Shown: positions 11,184 through 22,869, counted from the first letter of the stretch. The stretch: 64,000 nucleotides of DNA from Lumbricus rubellus (GCA_945859605.1 OX243828.1:26479949-26543948), one strand, 5' to 3'. Notes: generated by a model from the sequence alone, not told the origin. Program-made: numbers and translations.

Positions 11184-12734
11184 TAGGGTGCTCCAAAAAA
11201 ATAAAAGTTGAAAATTCTTAGCTCCCCGGATATTTTCTCATGCGTCTCATAGAGATGAGTCTAAAAAACCAAATTTTAGGATTCTGCATAAAGGTTAAGC
11301 CTTGCCAACAGCACGATGAAGTTTAACCATAGCCGATATTTTTCGGTTGAAAATACAAATTGCCAGTATGTAAGTATACATGGAAAAACTAGTATGTGTT
11401 TATAATTTATTGGTCAGAACATGACCCTAACTTCAAAATAATCCACAAACTGTTACTGCAATTCAACTGCCACTCCCACAGACCTACAGATCTTACAGTG
11501 TTACATGTACCGGTATAGGCTACAGTACTGTTTCAAGAGTTTCCTCAGTGCTTAAAATCTCAGAATCTGTGTGGATGAGCTTCAACCGCCTGTAGAGTAG
11601 ACTATCGTTGACAGTCATCCTTTATGACTGTATTTACAAAGTATGTTATTAGTTTCATCGCTTCTTCCATTCACGAACAGATATTCATGGGCTATAGTAT
11701 AGAGCTGCTTGCTGGAAATCGTCAACAGCTTTCCACTGTGCTGCTGGTAGTAGCCTAAGTTGATCCAATCACTTTCAATATTAAGTAGGTTGAACAACAA
11801 ACACTGCCTTTTTGGCAATCAAATGAATCAGTTTTGAGGATGCAGTCAACCGCGGAAATAGCCTACTTAAATTGGGGTTTCCAGTGGTTCTGTTTGTCTC
11901 ACTGTCAGAAGTTGGCGAGCGATTTGTGGGTTTTCCGATTCAGAAACCATTGATTGAAGATCAATGCGAATGACACAATTTCTTCTGCAAGATATCATAG
12001 AACCAGAATCTTGGCCTTCACGTTCTTCTTTCGTTGCTCGACAACCCAAAACATATTTAATTTCTTTTCACTGCTTTTTGAATCGTTCCAGTAGCACGAA
12101 CATTTGGATCTTTGTCAGATAAACGAACAAACTTAGAACATCTCCATTTATAGAAATTCCGTTGTCTGACAATTGGATAATTGGGCCCCAACAAGCCATA
12201 TTGCCTCGTCATCACTTCTTATAAATTGTTTATCTATGTTCAATAAACAACCTAAGACACACCCAGTCAGAGTGAGAATTTCTTGGTTTGGAATTCAACC
12301 CCTAGTCTTTCTTAAGATCCACAGTAGGCTAAAGTTTTCATTGCATGACGCAACTCCATATAGCCTACATGTAAATCAACGTCTGACTCCCTTGCAGTAA
12401 TTTTTATAATTCTCATACTGCACCCAGGGCATCTAACATTTCTCATAATAAATGTCGTCAGGCACATACAAGAGCTTGTAAAATAAGTTAATCATCATGA
12501 AATAATTAAATTTTCCAACCAATTCCAATCATAGTTTCCAAATTGCCGATTTTAAAGAAAAATCCCATGTATTTTCCCATTGTAAAGTTTTTATGCCGGT
12601 GGCAAGGCTTAACCTTTTTCAATTGGTCTGAAACTTGGTACAGTTGAACAAAATGTTAAATGGAATGGGAAAATTGCCAGGGAGCAGTATTTTTTGAAAC
12701 TTTTTGAAAATGCATTAGAATCTGGAGCACCCTA
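11184..12734. mobile_element. Non-autonomous DNA transposon, 1551 bp, 9-bp TSD
   Basis: The termini are perfect 12-bp inverted repeats TAGGGTGCTCCA. The flanks are a perfect 9-bp duplication CTCTTTCAT (11175-11183 and 12735-12743). A subterminal inverted repeat AAAGGTTAAGCCTTGCCA recurs at 11290 and 12600. A 9-bp duplication suggests a Mutator-like origin, but the terminal sequence was not matched to a known family. No transposase is visible, and a younger MITE is nested at 12268-12420. Confidence 0.85.
12268..12420. mobile_element. MITE with CAGNNTGAGAATT termini, copy 1 (nested)
   Basis: The 13-bp inverted termini are CAGAGTGAGAATT and CAGTATGAGAATT. The flanking 8 bases are CACCCAGT and CACCCAGG, a 7/8 duplication. 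Interior blocks such as CCTAGTCTTTCTTA and AAATCAACGTCTGA recur in the copies at 42595 and 46710. The 8-bp duplication and CAG ends suggest a hAT-type MITE. Confidence 0.75.
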
Positions 12735-12771
12735 CTCTTTCATCTAATGACCATGCATCAATCAAATGTGC

Positions 12772-12875
12772 TGCGCAGTAGTGAGTGAAGGTCTCAGTTG
12801 AGTCTCGAACCCAGACCCTCAGCATAAAAAGCAAGTGCTTACACCAGTTGACTACCATGTCCCAAACAGTATCAA
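12772..12875 (-). repeat. tRNA-like SINE fragment
   Basis: The minus strand contains TGGTAGTCAACTGGTGTAAG (box A-like) and GGTTCGAGACTC (box B-like), then TTCACTCACTACTGCGCAGC resembling the SINE body. It is probably a distant relative of the other SINEs. It follows the 1.55-kb transposon. Confidence 0.45.
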
Positions 12876-13220
12876 TTACTGAAGCATGAGTGGCCAGTTG
12901 ATAATGTCTGATGGCTAACATTTGCACCCACAGGTGAATGTCATAAATACAATACATTACAACAGGGAAACAGGACATAGAGTAAAAAGGACATTTCACT
13001 TTTCTCAGAAGGAATTTCTGCTTAACTAGCATGCTGAAACTCTGCCAGGCAAATCAACAAATCCACCAACCCCCAAAACCCACACATAGTAAAAAAAATT
13101 CAGACAATTTGATACCTACAGTCTACAGACACAGTAAAATTCAATTCATTATCATGCACTCATTAAGGACCGCTATTTATTCAGCATTAAGAAAAAAGGT
13201 GACAGTATTCAATCTCTGAC

Positions 13221-13259
13221 CTTCACTGTCGTTGGTCGACAAACTCTTCACTTCTCTTG
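13221..13259 (-). CDS. KIF1: Kinesin-3 39-bp micro-exon
   Basis: Encodes AREVKSLSTNDSE, with one split codon at each end. It bridges LPNQ in the FHA exon and [11 protein letters not shown] in the next exon. Vertebrate KIF1 has a segment of similar length here (HPEQARxERE...EPVDW), and the first residues AR match. The acceptor is tgtgtAG|CAA and the donor is GAAG|gtcaga; both phases are 1, so skipping it would keep frame and remove 13 residues. Confidence 0.85.
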
Positions 13260-13639
13260 CTACACAAATAAGAAAAACAAAACCACACATACATTAAGTA
13301 CACACGCTGCCACAGCCATATCACACAATTGTAATTAACATTCATTTAATACGCAGCTCTCCATACTAGCACCTCTGAAAAAACATCTCAAGGGTCATAA
13401 TAATTATACACATATCTCATTATCATATCAATTGGAAAAGTCACTTGTAGAGGCACTTCAGAAGTCTTCTGGTCAAATGACCAATGACCTTCACTCACAT
13501 AGTACCAAGATTCATCTAAAGTTAAATCATCAAAATCACGTGATTTACTTATACCTTCATTTACACAATATTTTCATTTCACTTATGCCATCTTTACCTA
13601 TTATCGGGAATCGATCATTGCCTTACTCATCTAACACCA

Positions 13640-14280
13640 TGATTTGCTCTATTACCTTGATTTGCTAATTACCTTGATTTGCTCTTTTACCTTTGGTTTT
13701 GACTATTACCTTGATTTGCTCTATTACCTTGATTTGCCTAAATTACCTTGATTTGCTCTATTACCTTTGGTTTTGACTATTACCTTGATTTGCTCTATTA
13801 CCTTGATTTGCCTAAATTACCTTGATTTGCTCTATTACCTTTGGTTTTGACTATTACCTTGATTTGCTCTATTACCTTGATTTGCCTAAATTACCTTGAT
13901 TTGCTCTATTACCTTTGGTTTTGACTATTACCTTGATTTGCTCTATTACCTTGATTTGCCTAAATTACCTTGATTTGCTCTATTACCTTTGGTTTTGACT
14001 ATTACCTTGATTTGCTCTATTACCTTGATTTGCCTAAATTACCTTGATTTGCTCTATTACCTTTGGTTTTGACTATTACCTTGATTTGCTCTATTACCTT
14101 GATTTGCCTAAATTACCTTGATTTGCTCTATTACCTTTGGTTTTGACTATTACCTTGATTTGCTCTATTACCTTGATTTGCTCTATTACCTCGATTTGGT
14201 CTATTACCTTGATTTGCTCTATTACCTTGATTTGTTCTATTACCGTAAATTGCCCATTACCTTGATTTGCTCTATTACCT
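13640..14280 (-). repeat. Minisatellite of splice-donor-like units (18 bp and 74-bp higher-order unit)
   Basis: On the kinesin strand the basic 18-bp unit is GGTAATAGAGCAAATCAA, the same sequence that forms the FHA exon's donor (CAAATCAAG|gtaata at 14279). About 35 copies of the GGTAA core occur. From 13701 to about 14218 a 74-bp block made of four variant units recurs seven times (starts at 13701, 13775, 13849, 13923, 13997, 14071, 14145). The array lies in the intron directly after the exon. Confidence 0.95.
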
Positions 14281-14419
14281 TGATTTGGTAATGCAAATCT
14301 GAAGACGTGACTTTTGCCGAAGATGACCCTTGAACCTGTCTGAAGGACGATGCTCTGTGAGATCAAAGAACCGTTGACGTAGCAAAGCGCTCCTTCGCAT
14401 GGCGTCAATGTGACAGTCA
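14279..14419 (-). CDS. KIF1: Kinesin-3 exon: C-terminal half of FHA domain, ends in a repeated donor
   Basis: Reads TVTLTPCEGALCYVNGSLIS then RVIFGKSHVFRFALPNQ, matching VTLEPCE..YVNG and GKSHVFRFNHPEQ of KIF1. The acceptor is tttcAG|TGA. The donor CAAG|gtaata is the first unit of a minisatellite that repeats the same exon-intron junction (13640-14280). The open frame continues about 60 codons into the repeat, so use of the next donors could add short in-frame peptides. Confidence 0.93.
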
Positions 14420-15159
14420 CTGAAACAACAATACCACAAGTGTCAACAATCACCAAACAACCAGACATATAAAACAGGACACATTAATTGTCTACATAGC
14501 TGAATAACATCCCTAAAAAGTTGCTTAATTCCGGCTACCTAACAATGCCAGAGAAGTGATAGAACCAGAAGTAATTTCAGACGAAAATAGGCAAAATCTC
14601 TAAATCAGCATCTTTCTTTCGTCTTTCTGGGTGCTACCTGCGCTATCACCTGAAAGATTCATGACAAAAACATTCAAGCATTAAAAGTTCTAATATCTTG
14701 TCTATCCAATAAAAGATTGCTCCTCAGTTGCTCTGACAACCTTCTTGGAAGGGGTTTAAGGCAATAGTAAACACTCTGGCACAAAGAGCTCACAGATACA
14801 GAATCACTTCCCACTAACCACGAAAAGGTCCACTCAACCTTCAACATGGCAGATTGCGTTGGTAAACTGTGTAGTAGGACGCTATGGACGCCCTGCAAAG
14901 CTGCCAACAGTTAAATTCGACCCCTGCAATAATTGTGATCATCCATTCATTGGGTCAGTTTAAAAAAATGAAGATTATTCTTCTTTTTTCACGAAATTCC
15001 ACAAAACTCAAAATTTCTCATTGGTCCTCAAACACCTGATAACAGCATCTTCCCGGCAACTAACTAACCGTGCCTCCGATTCGTAACTCTGTGTGACTTT
15101 GCAAGTGTTAAACAGGTTTGTAACAACAATAATCTAGTAACTAGTGGAAAACAACTTGC

Positions 15160-15331
15160 TTCCATCATTGTCGAAAGCACAGTGTTGGTCGAGTATGCGT
15201 GTTCCACTCAGCTGGATGTCTTGCCCGACCGATGAGTCAGGACGGCCGACGAGAGTTTTACCCTCTTTGATGTAGTAGAGCAGACATTCTGACATGAACG
15301 GGTCTTCGTTCAAATTGACCAGATGAGCAGT
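15160..15331 (-). CDS. KIF1: Kinesin-3 exon: N-terminal half of FHA domain, GC donor
   Basis: Fifty-seven codons plus one base, reading [33 protein letters not shown] and [11 protein letters not shown] domains bind phosphothreonine peptides, and LVGR is the expected FHA strand motif. The acceptor is atcacAG|ACT. The only nearby donor that keeps frame with the next exon and gives family-like spacing is a GC site, GGAA|gcaagt. A weaker GT donor (CTA|gttact at 15142-15139) also keeps phase but adds six codons. Confidence 0.9.
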
Positions 15332-15399
15332 CTGTGATGGAAAAGAACAATGATTAAAGGTATCACATGGTACAATAAGATTGGTAAGCTACAACTAGA

Positions 15400-15575
15400 A
15401 TGGGTCCCGCTATCTGGAATGGCCTCCCACTAAACTTGCAACTTATGCCTAGGTTCAATTCACCTGCTTTTTATAAGTCGCTCAAATCCTATTTTGTTAG
15501 ATGTGACTGGGCTGGGAGCGCCTCTGAGTAGTTTCTTGAAGAGGCACTATATAAATTCTCGAAATGAATGAACGA
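15400..15575 (+). mobile_element. LINE 3' end (CR1/L2-type), copy 1
   Basis: The plus strand reads MGPAIWNGLPLNLQLMPRFN then SPAFYKSLKSYF and ends WAGSASE-stop at 15529-15531. GPxxWNxLPxxLR...F...LKxxLF is the usual C-terminus of CR1/L2-type reverse transcriptase proteins. The 3' tail is TTCTTGAAGAGGCACTATATAAATTC followed by GAATGAAT repeats. It is 5' truncated and lies in a kinesin intron. Confidence 0.8.
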
Positions 15576-15811
15576 AAGAGTATGTATACAGCTGAAAGGA
15601 TCAGTGTACCTACTGGTCTCTATATATAAAAACCTTTTAAAAGGTTCCTATATGGCAAGAAAAGGTTAAAGAAACATAAAATAATGTAAGGTGTGGATAA
15701 ATAAGCAGCAGAAGTCTTGAAAATAAACAGCTTTATGACCAGAAGAGTTGAAGAAGGTTTCTATAAGTATTGTGAAGCTGGAATGAGGATTGGCTTTGAA
15801 AAGGTGCTTAC

Positions 15812-15887
15812 ACATTTCGGTGAATAGACTCCCACGAGACTGCTGTCCTCTCTCAATGCTATTCCCATTTCAGCCAACATGGCTTCT
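15812..15887 (-). CDS. KIF1: Kinesin-3 exon: coiled coil to FHA linker
   Basis: Twenty-five codons after one split base, reading EAMLAEMGIALREDSSLVGV and YSPKC. It matches vertebrate EALLAEMGVAxREDGGTLGVFSPKK. The acceptor is tttacAG|AGA and the donor is TGT|gtaagc, phase 0. Confidence 0.94.
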
Positions 15888-16011
15888 CTGTAAAACACCA
15901 ACAAACCAATAAATATTTTTAGAATTTGGTTTTCAACATCAAACACCCTCACGTACTAACTAACCCGAACCCTTTAGCACAACAAGCTTCAAGTTTCATT
16001 AATCAGACAAG

Positions 16012-16236
16012 GTTTGTTTGTTTGTTTATGCACTTGTTATAGCGCCCCTTCAAGCTATCTCTACTCATAGGCGCTCCCAAATTCAGAGCGGACACTGCAT
16101 CAGAGTTTCACGACGAAGCGCTGAGCAATTGTGAGTGAAGGACTTGCCCAAGGTTCTTACGCGGCGAGGTGGATTCGAACCTCGAACCTTCCAGCTCCAA
16201 GACAACGACGCCACCACTACACCACCGCGCCCCACA
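16012..16236 (-). mobile_element. tRNA-derived SINE, full-length copy
   Basis: Read on the minus strand it begins GGGGCGCGGTGGTGTAGTGG (box A region), has box B GGTTCGAATCC, then a unique body (CAAGTCCTTCACTCACAATTGC), then the tail GGGAGCGCCTATGAGTAG and CTTGAAGGGGCGCTATAAC. It ends in AAAC repeats. The tail is the same as that of the CR1/L2-type LINEs here. Confidence 0.85.
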
Positions 16237-16320
16237 AAGGTTATGTTGACAATTCATCCTTAAGGTTTTGTTGGCAATCCACCCTTAACAAATGACTCAG
16301 AGACACACGTGTTAGTGTAC

Positions 16321-16510
16321 CTTTGCTTCCTAATCTCATCTGACTTGCGGATTTTCTCCTCCCACGTCTCGTTCAATTCCGATATCAGTTTCTCGGTCAT
16401 CTTTAATCGCTCGGCCGTGTCTTCATTCTGATCCATCGTTCCAGATGAGTGGCGCTTCTTATCTTCGTCTTCAATTAATAGTTTGTCAGCAGCGCAGGAA
16501 CTTGACTGTC
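16321..16510 (-). CDS. KIF1: Kinesin-3 exon: coiled coil 1
   Basis: Sixty-two codons with split ends. A divergent acidic/serine linker (SSSCAADKLLIEDEDKKRHS) is followed by the conserved coiled-coil block AERLKMTEKLISELNETWEE and KIRKSDEIRKQR. In KIF1A this helix regulates autoinhibition and dimerisation. The acceptor is catAG|GAC and the donor is CAAAG|gtacac. The linker is much shorter than in vertebrate KIF1B. Confidence 0.94.
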
Positions 16511-16762
16511 CTATGAATAGAAACACAAAGAAACCATGGACAATATGAAAAAATGCTATTAGAATAATATAAAGTTATATTGTAAATGTAGCAAAAACAT
16601 TTTATACAGCATTATCAGTAGAGACCAACTTCTTGGGAGCTTTACAAGATCAATTCTCAGCACAAGTGCGAATAGTCGTGTACGAGACTGCACATAGAAA
16701 TTAATTGAATAAAGGCTTTGTAGATATGGAAACTTAAAATCTGCAGATTAAATGCACATTAG

Positions 16763-16878
16763 CAATTCAATTTGTAACGTTACAATTCAATTTGTAACGT
16801 TACAATTCAATTTGTAACGTTACAATTCAATTTGTAATGTTACAATTCAATTTGTAACGTTACAATTCAATTTGTAAC
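16763..16878. repeat. 20-bp near-palindromic tandem repeat, six copies
   Basis: The unit GTTACAATTCAATTTGTAAC is nearly its own reverse complement (GTTACAA...TTGTAAC), so each copy can form a hairpin. Period 20 bp, with one ATGT variant at 16836-16840. It lies in a kinesin intron. Confidence 0.92.
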
Positions 16879-17353
16879 TAGATGAGCCTCTTACATTACA
16901 TTGAATTAGAATCACCAAAAAGGTGCTGTGTTAAATACTTATCCATATTGCAAAGTTCGTCGGGCCAATGGTCAAAATTCACCACCAGTGCACAATAAAA
17001 GCCACCTGTGGACCCAGTGAATATATTTTCTGGATAAAGTCGCTATGATATGCCCAGATATAAATGACCAACACTGTTAAATACTAAAAAAGCACGGTAA
17101 AAACCGCCACACTTAAAATTCACCCACGAGGAAATAAACCCACTAAGCCCAGCTTAGTCCAGGACTTCAAAAGCGCAGCCGCTCCACTTGTTAGTAGTCA
17201 GCGGATCTCTCGCAAATGCAAATCAAGTTGCGTCAATCTCGTGAAAAGCGTTTCTCACCCACCCAACTAAATTAGCCGTCGATCGATTCTTTCGCAGATA
17301 AATTGCTTCTGCTCCTCTTCAATCCGATGAAAAGGAAGAAGATGAAGACTAAC

Positions 17354-17493
17354 CGGCTTCCAGTTCAATGCCCTCGCTTCTCAGCAGCCTCCGCAACATC
17401 TCGACCTCTTCCTTGAGCTCACGAATCAGACGGGCATTCGGGTCTTCGTTTACGACTGCCTTACACAAAATCTGCTTCGCCCGATCTGCATAC
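17354..17493 (-). CDS. KIF1: Kinesin-3 exon: alpha-6, neck linker and neck coil
   Basis: Reads [20 protein letters not shown] then [20 protein letters not shown] and [14 protein letters not shown] is the universal end of the kinesin motor core; the following residues are the neck linker and a short heptad-like neck helix. The acceptor is tgaAG|GTA and the donor is GCCG|gttagt. The local DNA is more GC-rich than the flanking introns. Confidence 0.96.
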
Positions 17494-17639
17494 CTTCAGA
17501 TAAAAAAGCCAATCATTCAAGCGAACAAAAATCACAGAAGAAAACATAAGTCAGCGAACAAAAAACTACCTGCGAGCATCTGGCTTCATTGTGCATGTAG
17601 TAATTGTTGGAATCTACTTATTGGATTCATGAAATACGT

Positions 17640-17905
17640 GTAGGTCTTCAAACTAGTCTTATTGAATTCATTCATTATTAGAATTCATTCATTCATTATT
17701 AGAATTTATATAGCGCCTCTTCAAGAAACTACTCAGAGGCGCTCCCAGCCCAGCCACGACTAAAGAAAAAAGATTTAAGGGACTTGAGAAATAAAGATTG
17801 ACTGGTCAGGTGGAGGAGATGGAGGTTTGGGGGAGGTCATTCCAGATTGACGGCCCCACAACCGAGAAGGCTCGGCGCTGTCTGGTAGCTAAGTCAACAA
17901 CCATG
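17640..17905 (-). mobile_element. LINE 3' end (CR1/L2-type), copy 2, frameshifted
   Basis: The minus strand reads RRAFSVVGPSIWNDLPQTSI, a stop, then SQSLFLKSLKSFFFSRGWAG and SASE-stop in another frame. The tail GAAGAGGCGCTATATAAATTC and ATTCATT repeats end it at the low-coordinate side. It is clearly dead. Plus-strand readings here are shadows. Confidence 0.8.
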
Positions 17906-18471
17906 ACAACAAAGCCAAATAGAAATGAATACAGAGCTGTCTTCTAGCAATACCTATACGCCAGGTGCAATACAATACGGATACACATAACAGTAATGTA
18001 ATCAGATAAATAATCTGTATAGTCCCAATTGAACTAGACTCATTTGAAGCACTTTCTATCAAACTGCATCAATCTGAAGAACACCAAACTCTTCTTAAAG
18101 TTTAATGAGTTTCTGCATTTGAAGCAATTATGGCAGGGAAATAGTTCCTCTGAAATTAAGGAGTACTGTATCTTAGCGCAATTATACAAACTCTCACATA
18201 TCTCACAAACTGACTTCATATTACCAGCATGTCGATTTGCTACAAGCTTGCTAAGCAATCACAGATGAAAAGTAACACATGAATATTGCTGGAAATCTAA
18301 AAAAATCAGTTCAGTCCTGAGGGAAAAAAGGATAAAAATCAGCATATCAATCTACTCAAGTAGGAAACTCACAGATAGTACAAAGAATAAAAATGGCATG
18401 TGCAAGCAGTTAGTGAATTTCCTACTTAAAATCCAAGTGGTTCAAATCTGTGAATGAGGCGACTAATATTA

Positions 18472-18567
<96 letters not shown>

Positions 18568-19183
18568 TCAATCGTTTAGACTTACTTACTTAGACTTAGT
18601 TCCTAATGTTCCGATCGGAGCATTGGTCGACAAGTCCTCGCCACTCCGCACGGTACCGGAATGGCTCCTTCTTGTCGTTTCTGTAGCGTTAGGTCTTTGT
18701 ACAGGGATGGGGCTGCTAACCCCATGACCCAACCCTCCTCCTTTTTCAACCGGGCATGGGACCGGCTTTGGCGTCGTTTACCGATTGACATATTCACCTA
18801 TCCATCAATCATTTGTCCATTCAATCACTCACTCGTTTTATGGAAACAACTCGATTTATGGGTATTATTTCTATCGGCTTGAACACTGATCGAAATGACA
18901 CGTTGCAGGCAATTCTGAACATCTAGATAGTGCTGAATTCCTTCTGGGTTCATTTTACCATTGAGCATTATAACATTAATAAAATAATTATAATAATACC
19001 TTAACAATACAAATAATAATAACAATGTAAATAAAAATAACATTACTATTAATATCGCCAGATCTTGATGAGTTCTAGCCGTCCAGAATTAATTTTGATG
19101 TTTCCGGATAATCTTTTATATCCCTAGGATCTGAGGTATCTGGAGTAAAAAAATAACAATATTCACATTCAGACACACTTACC

Positions 19184-19450
19184 CAAGGGCGGATGCAGAA
19201 ATTTTTGAAAGGGGCCAACATTTTTTTTCTTTGATATTTCCTCTAAAATTCTAATGACTTTTTAGTCTTTCGCCCGATTGGTTATTTTAAATCTGATGAC
19301 CTTTTTTAGTCATTTAGTCACAATAATTACACTATTTTGCCTTTTGCTGCATGAATTTAAAGCCTCAATTGCTGATGGGGGAGGCCACATGCTGTGCAAA
19401 TTTCTTAATCGGAGGGTCATGGCCGGATTGACCCCATGGATCCGCCCCTG
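19184..19450. mobile_element. hAT-like MITE, 267 bp, imperfect 8-bp TSD
   Basis: The termini CAAGGGCGGATGCA and (reverse complement of the right end) CAGGGGCGGATCCA are inverted repeats, like the CAGGGGCGGA ends common in hAT elements. The flanks CACTTACC and CTCCTACC match at 6 of 8 bases. The interior is T-rich and non-coding. It lies in a kinesin intron. Confidence 0.6.
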
Positions 19451-20111
19451 CTCCTACCCACTAAAATCATTGACACCATCATCTAATTATCCATTCATTC
19501 ATTTGCTCATTCAGAGCATTTATAGCATCCATTCATAAGCATACTCATTTCTCCATTTTCCCGTCCAGCCCCGGAAATCAGAATACTTCTCCATTATTGA
19601 CAAATGCCGCCTCACTTGTGTGCCCGGCCAGGAAAGACGTAGATTGCAATCAAGGTCATTCGGTGCAGGGCAAGTCTGTGCAAATTGCACAATGCTCTCT
19701 GCTCGGCGAGTTGGCAATTTCATCATAAATGCTGCCACAAACCTTGCAATAGAACTGCGTCAAGAGTTTCTCACTGAATAGACAATGTTGGTCTCCAAGA
19801 CTCACCGGTCAAAACAAGTACCACATACCCATTTATTCATTCATTCATTCATTCAATTGACTTAGGTATATATATAGAACCCCTCAACAAATCTACTCAG
19901 AGATGCTGTGCCTCACCTCTTTTCGCCCAAGCTCCATAAACATGACCGGGCCACACATTAACCCTTTGATAACCAAAACTTGTGTTATTGCAGCTCAAAT
20001 GAAGCTCGCCAACTTATAAATCGCCAAAAAACCACGATTTATTCTACCGTAAGCGAATTCCTTGCATACATACGTGCTCATTATGAGGCTTATCTACGCG
20101 ACACGCATTCA

Positions 20112-20249
<138 letters not shown>

Positions 20250-21655
20250 CTATACAACAACAACAAAAATATGGAATAATGTAATGAGTATAAATACAAT
20301 GCAAAGTCATAATATTAACATCATAAATAACTGCTATCATAACTCGATGTATAAAGCACAATATAATCCAACTGTAATTATGTGACTCTCTAATGCACCA
20401 AAGATCCTTCGATTCATTCTCTCTAAAAGCCTAGGCCTACACTAAAGATACAATCTCCAAAAACAGCTAAAAAGCAGATTACTCGAAATAATTTGCAAAA
20501 CACCCTCCACAGATGCAATTCTTGAATCTCCTAAAACAGCTAAAGAAAAGAAAAAATGTAAATTTCCTCATACATGTACATAAACATTTGCAAAAAATCC
20601 TCTCCACTTTTAACTATTATTGAATTGCCAAAAATAGCTAAACAGCACAAATGAGAAATAATTTCCTCATAAATGTTTGCAAAAAATCGTCTGCTTTCAA
20701 CTATTCAATCTGCTGAAATACCTAAAACGCACAAATGAGAAATAATTTCCTCATAAACGTTTGCAAAAAAATCAGCTTTTTTTCTCGCGGTTCCATCACC
20801 AAAAGCAGCTAAGCCTCGTGACTGTGTTTTTTTGCAAAACAGTTGGACGTTTTTTGCAATGCTCATTTGCCTTACGTCTGACAGATAATCTCTCTGCTGA
20901 ATCAGGAATTTGCAATTCTAAGCGACACAGCCATGAAAAGAACAGCACTAGAGAGAACACGGGGAATTATGCATGAAATAAGATTAAAGGTCAGAGAGAG
21001 CAAAACAGCAAAAGAGAGAGACAGGCAGACAGACAGACAGAGAGGCAGAGACAGTCAGACAGACAAACAGACAGACAGAGACAGAGAGGCAGAGATCGAG
21101 AGACAGACATTGACACACAGACAGGCAGACACACAGACAGAGATAGAGAGACAGAGATAGAGAGAAAGAGCCTCTCTATCTGTGTGTCTGTCTACACACA
21201 GATAGAGAGGCAGAAATAGAGAGACAGACAAACAGAAAGACACAGAGAATGAGACAGACAGACAGACAGACAGACAGAGACCATTGCCAGAGGACACTGG
21301 GTAACAAAGATGCAAAGAAAAGCATAGACAGACAAATAGGCATGCAGACAAAGGAAAAAACAGAACGAAAGCAGAAAGCATGTACATCAAAGCAACAAAA
21401 TGTATGTCTGTAACACAATTATCATTAGGACACAAGAACAATAACACAGAGAGGAAGTGGCATAGATAGTGGAATAAATGGATAGATGGATGGATGGATG
21501 GATGAATAGATAGACAGACAGACAGGCAGACACTCTCTAATAATTCCAACAATGTCTAACATTAATTATCCCAACAATATCTAACATTATCCCAACAACG
21601 CCTAACATTGTCCCAACATATGTCACATTAATTGTACAACATTGTACCAGCATTA

Positions 21656-22039
<384 letters not shown>

Positions 22040-22249
22040 TTATCCAAACATTACAAAATACCCAAGATTCACCCCAGATTAACCACTGATAGAGAAGTGC
22101 AAAGATGAACAATAACTTTGAGGTGCCTCGTTTATTAAATCCACAAAACTGGACACAGAGATAAATAGAGCACCTCTGAAGAGTCTCTCTTAAAAAATAT
22201 CATACAATGCTGTATTAAACTTAGAACTACAACATATTGTAACACAAGA

Positions 22250-22345
22250 ACAACAAGTCGCTACCGCACGAAACAGCAGGATTTGAACCTAAGGTGCAAA
22301 GGAAATGGAAAATCCATAAGCAATCTGCTGCCACTGGCTTCCTTC
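22250..22345 (-). repeat. tRNA-like SINE fragment with box B
   Basis: The minus strand has GGTTCAAATCCTGCTGTTTC preceded by a weak box A. The adjoining TTAAGAGAGACTCTTCAGAGGTGCTCTA tail near 22150-22195 may be part of the same element. Confidence 0.4.
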
Positions 22346-22757
22346 CAACAGACCAAAACACATAAAAAATCAATAGGAAAACATGACTATTAGGCCTACA
22401 TTTAAAAGATTCATAACAATAACAGCCAACACACGCCAAGAAACTATGAGTCACTTTACATCATAAGTGCAACAGCAATTAGGAGGTATTGGGACGAGTT
22501 CATCTCACTAGTCATATAGTATAAATTTAAGAGCAATTGAAGCTGAGAAGATAACATGTTTAAGCAAATAGGACACTTAAAAATCATGTATGCAATGCAG
22601 ACAAGGATGATCAATAAGCATATTGAAAACAGAAATATTAACAATTGCTGACAACGTCTAGCCAGGTAAACATGTTTCGAATAGAGTACTCTATTATCAG
22701 AATTAGAAATTAGATGTGCATGCGTGCATGTGCATGCGTGTAGTGCACGAGTCTGAC

Positions 22758-22869
22758 CTTCTCAGTCGTATGATCTGTGAGTTCATCCAGACGTCTTTGC
22801 GAGAAGACGATTGTGAAGACAGCATGCGATCTGCTGCTCGTCTCATTCATGTTCGTAGCGGCCACCGTC
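22758..22869 (-). CDS. KIF1: Kinesin-3 exon: switch I
   Basis: Thirty-seven codons after one split base. It reads [18 protein letters not shown], which carries the switch I motif SSRSH that senses the gamma-phosphate of ATP, and ends HTTEK. The acceptor is ttgcAG|GAC and the donor is AAG|gtcaga, phase 0 at the 3' end. All switch I residues are intact. Confidence 0.96.

Noticed and set aside
14094..14279. Extension of the FHA exon through the repeat as one long coding exon
   Set aside because: The family match ends at the donor at 14279, and the extension only repeats NRANQG/VIEQIK; kept as a possible alternative, not the main model.
18600..18790. GC-rich segment (GATGGGGCTGCTAACCCCAT) that looks like a LINE or gene end
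   Set aside because: It resembles a repeat but no frame gave a recognisable domain and no edges were found.
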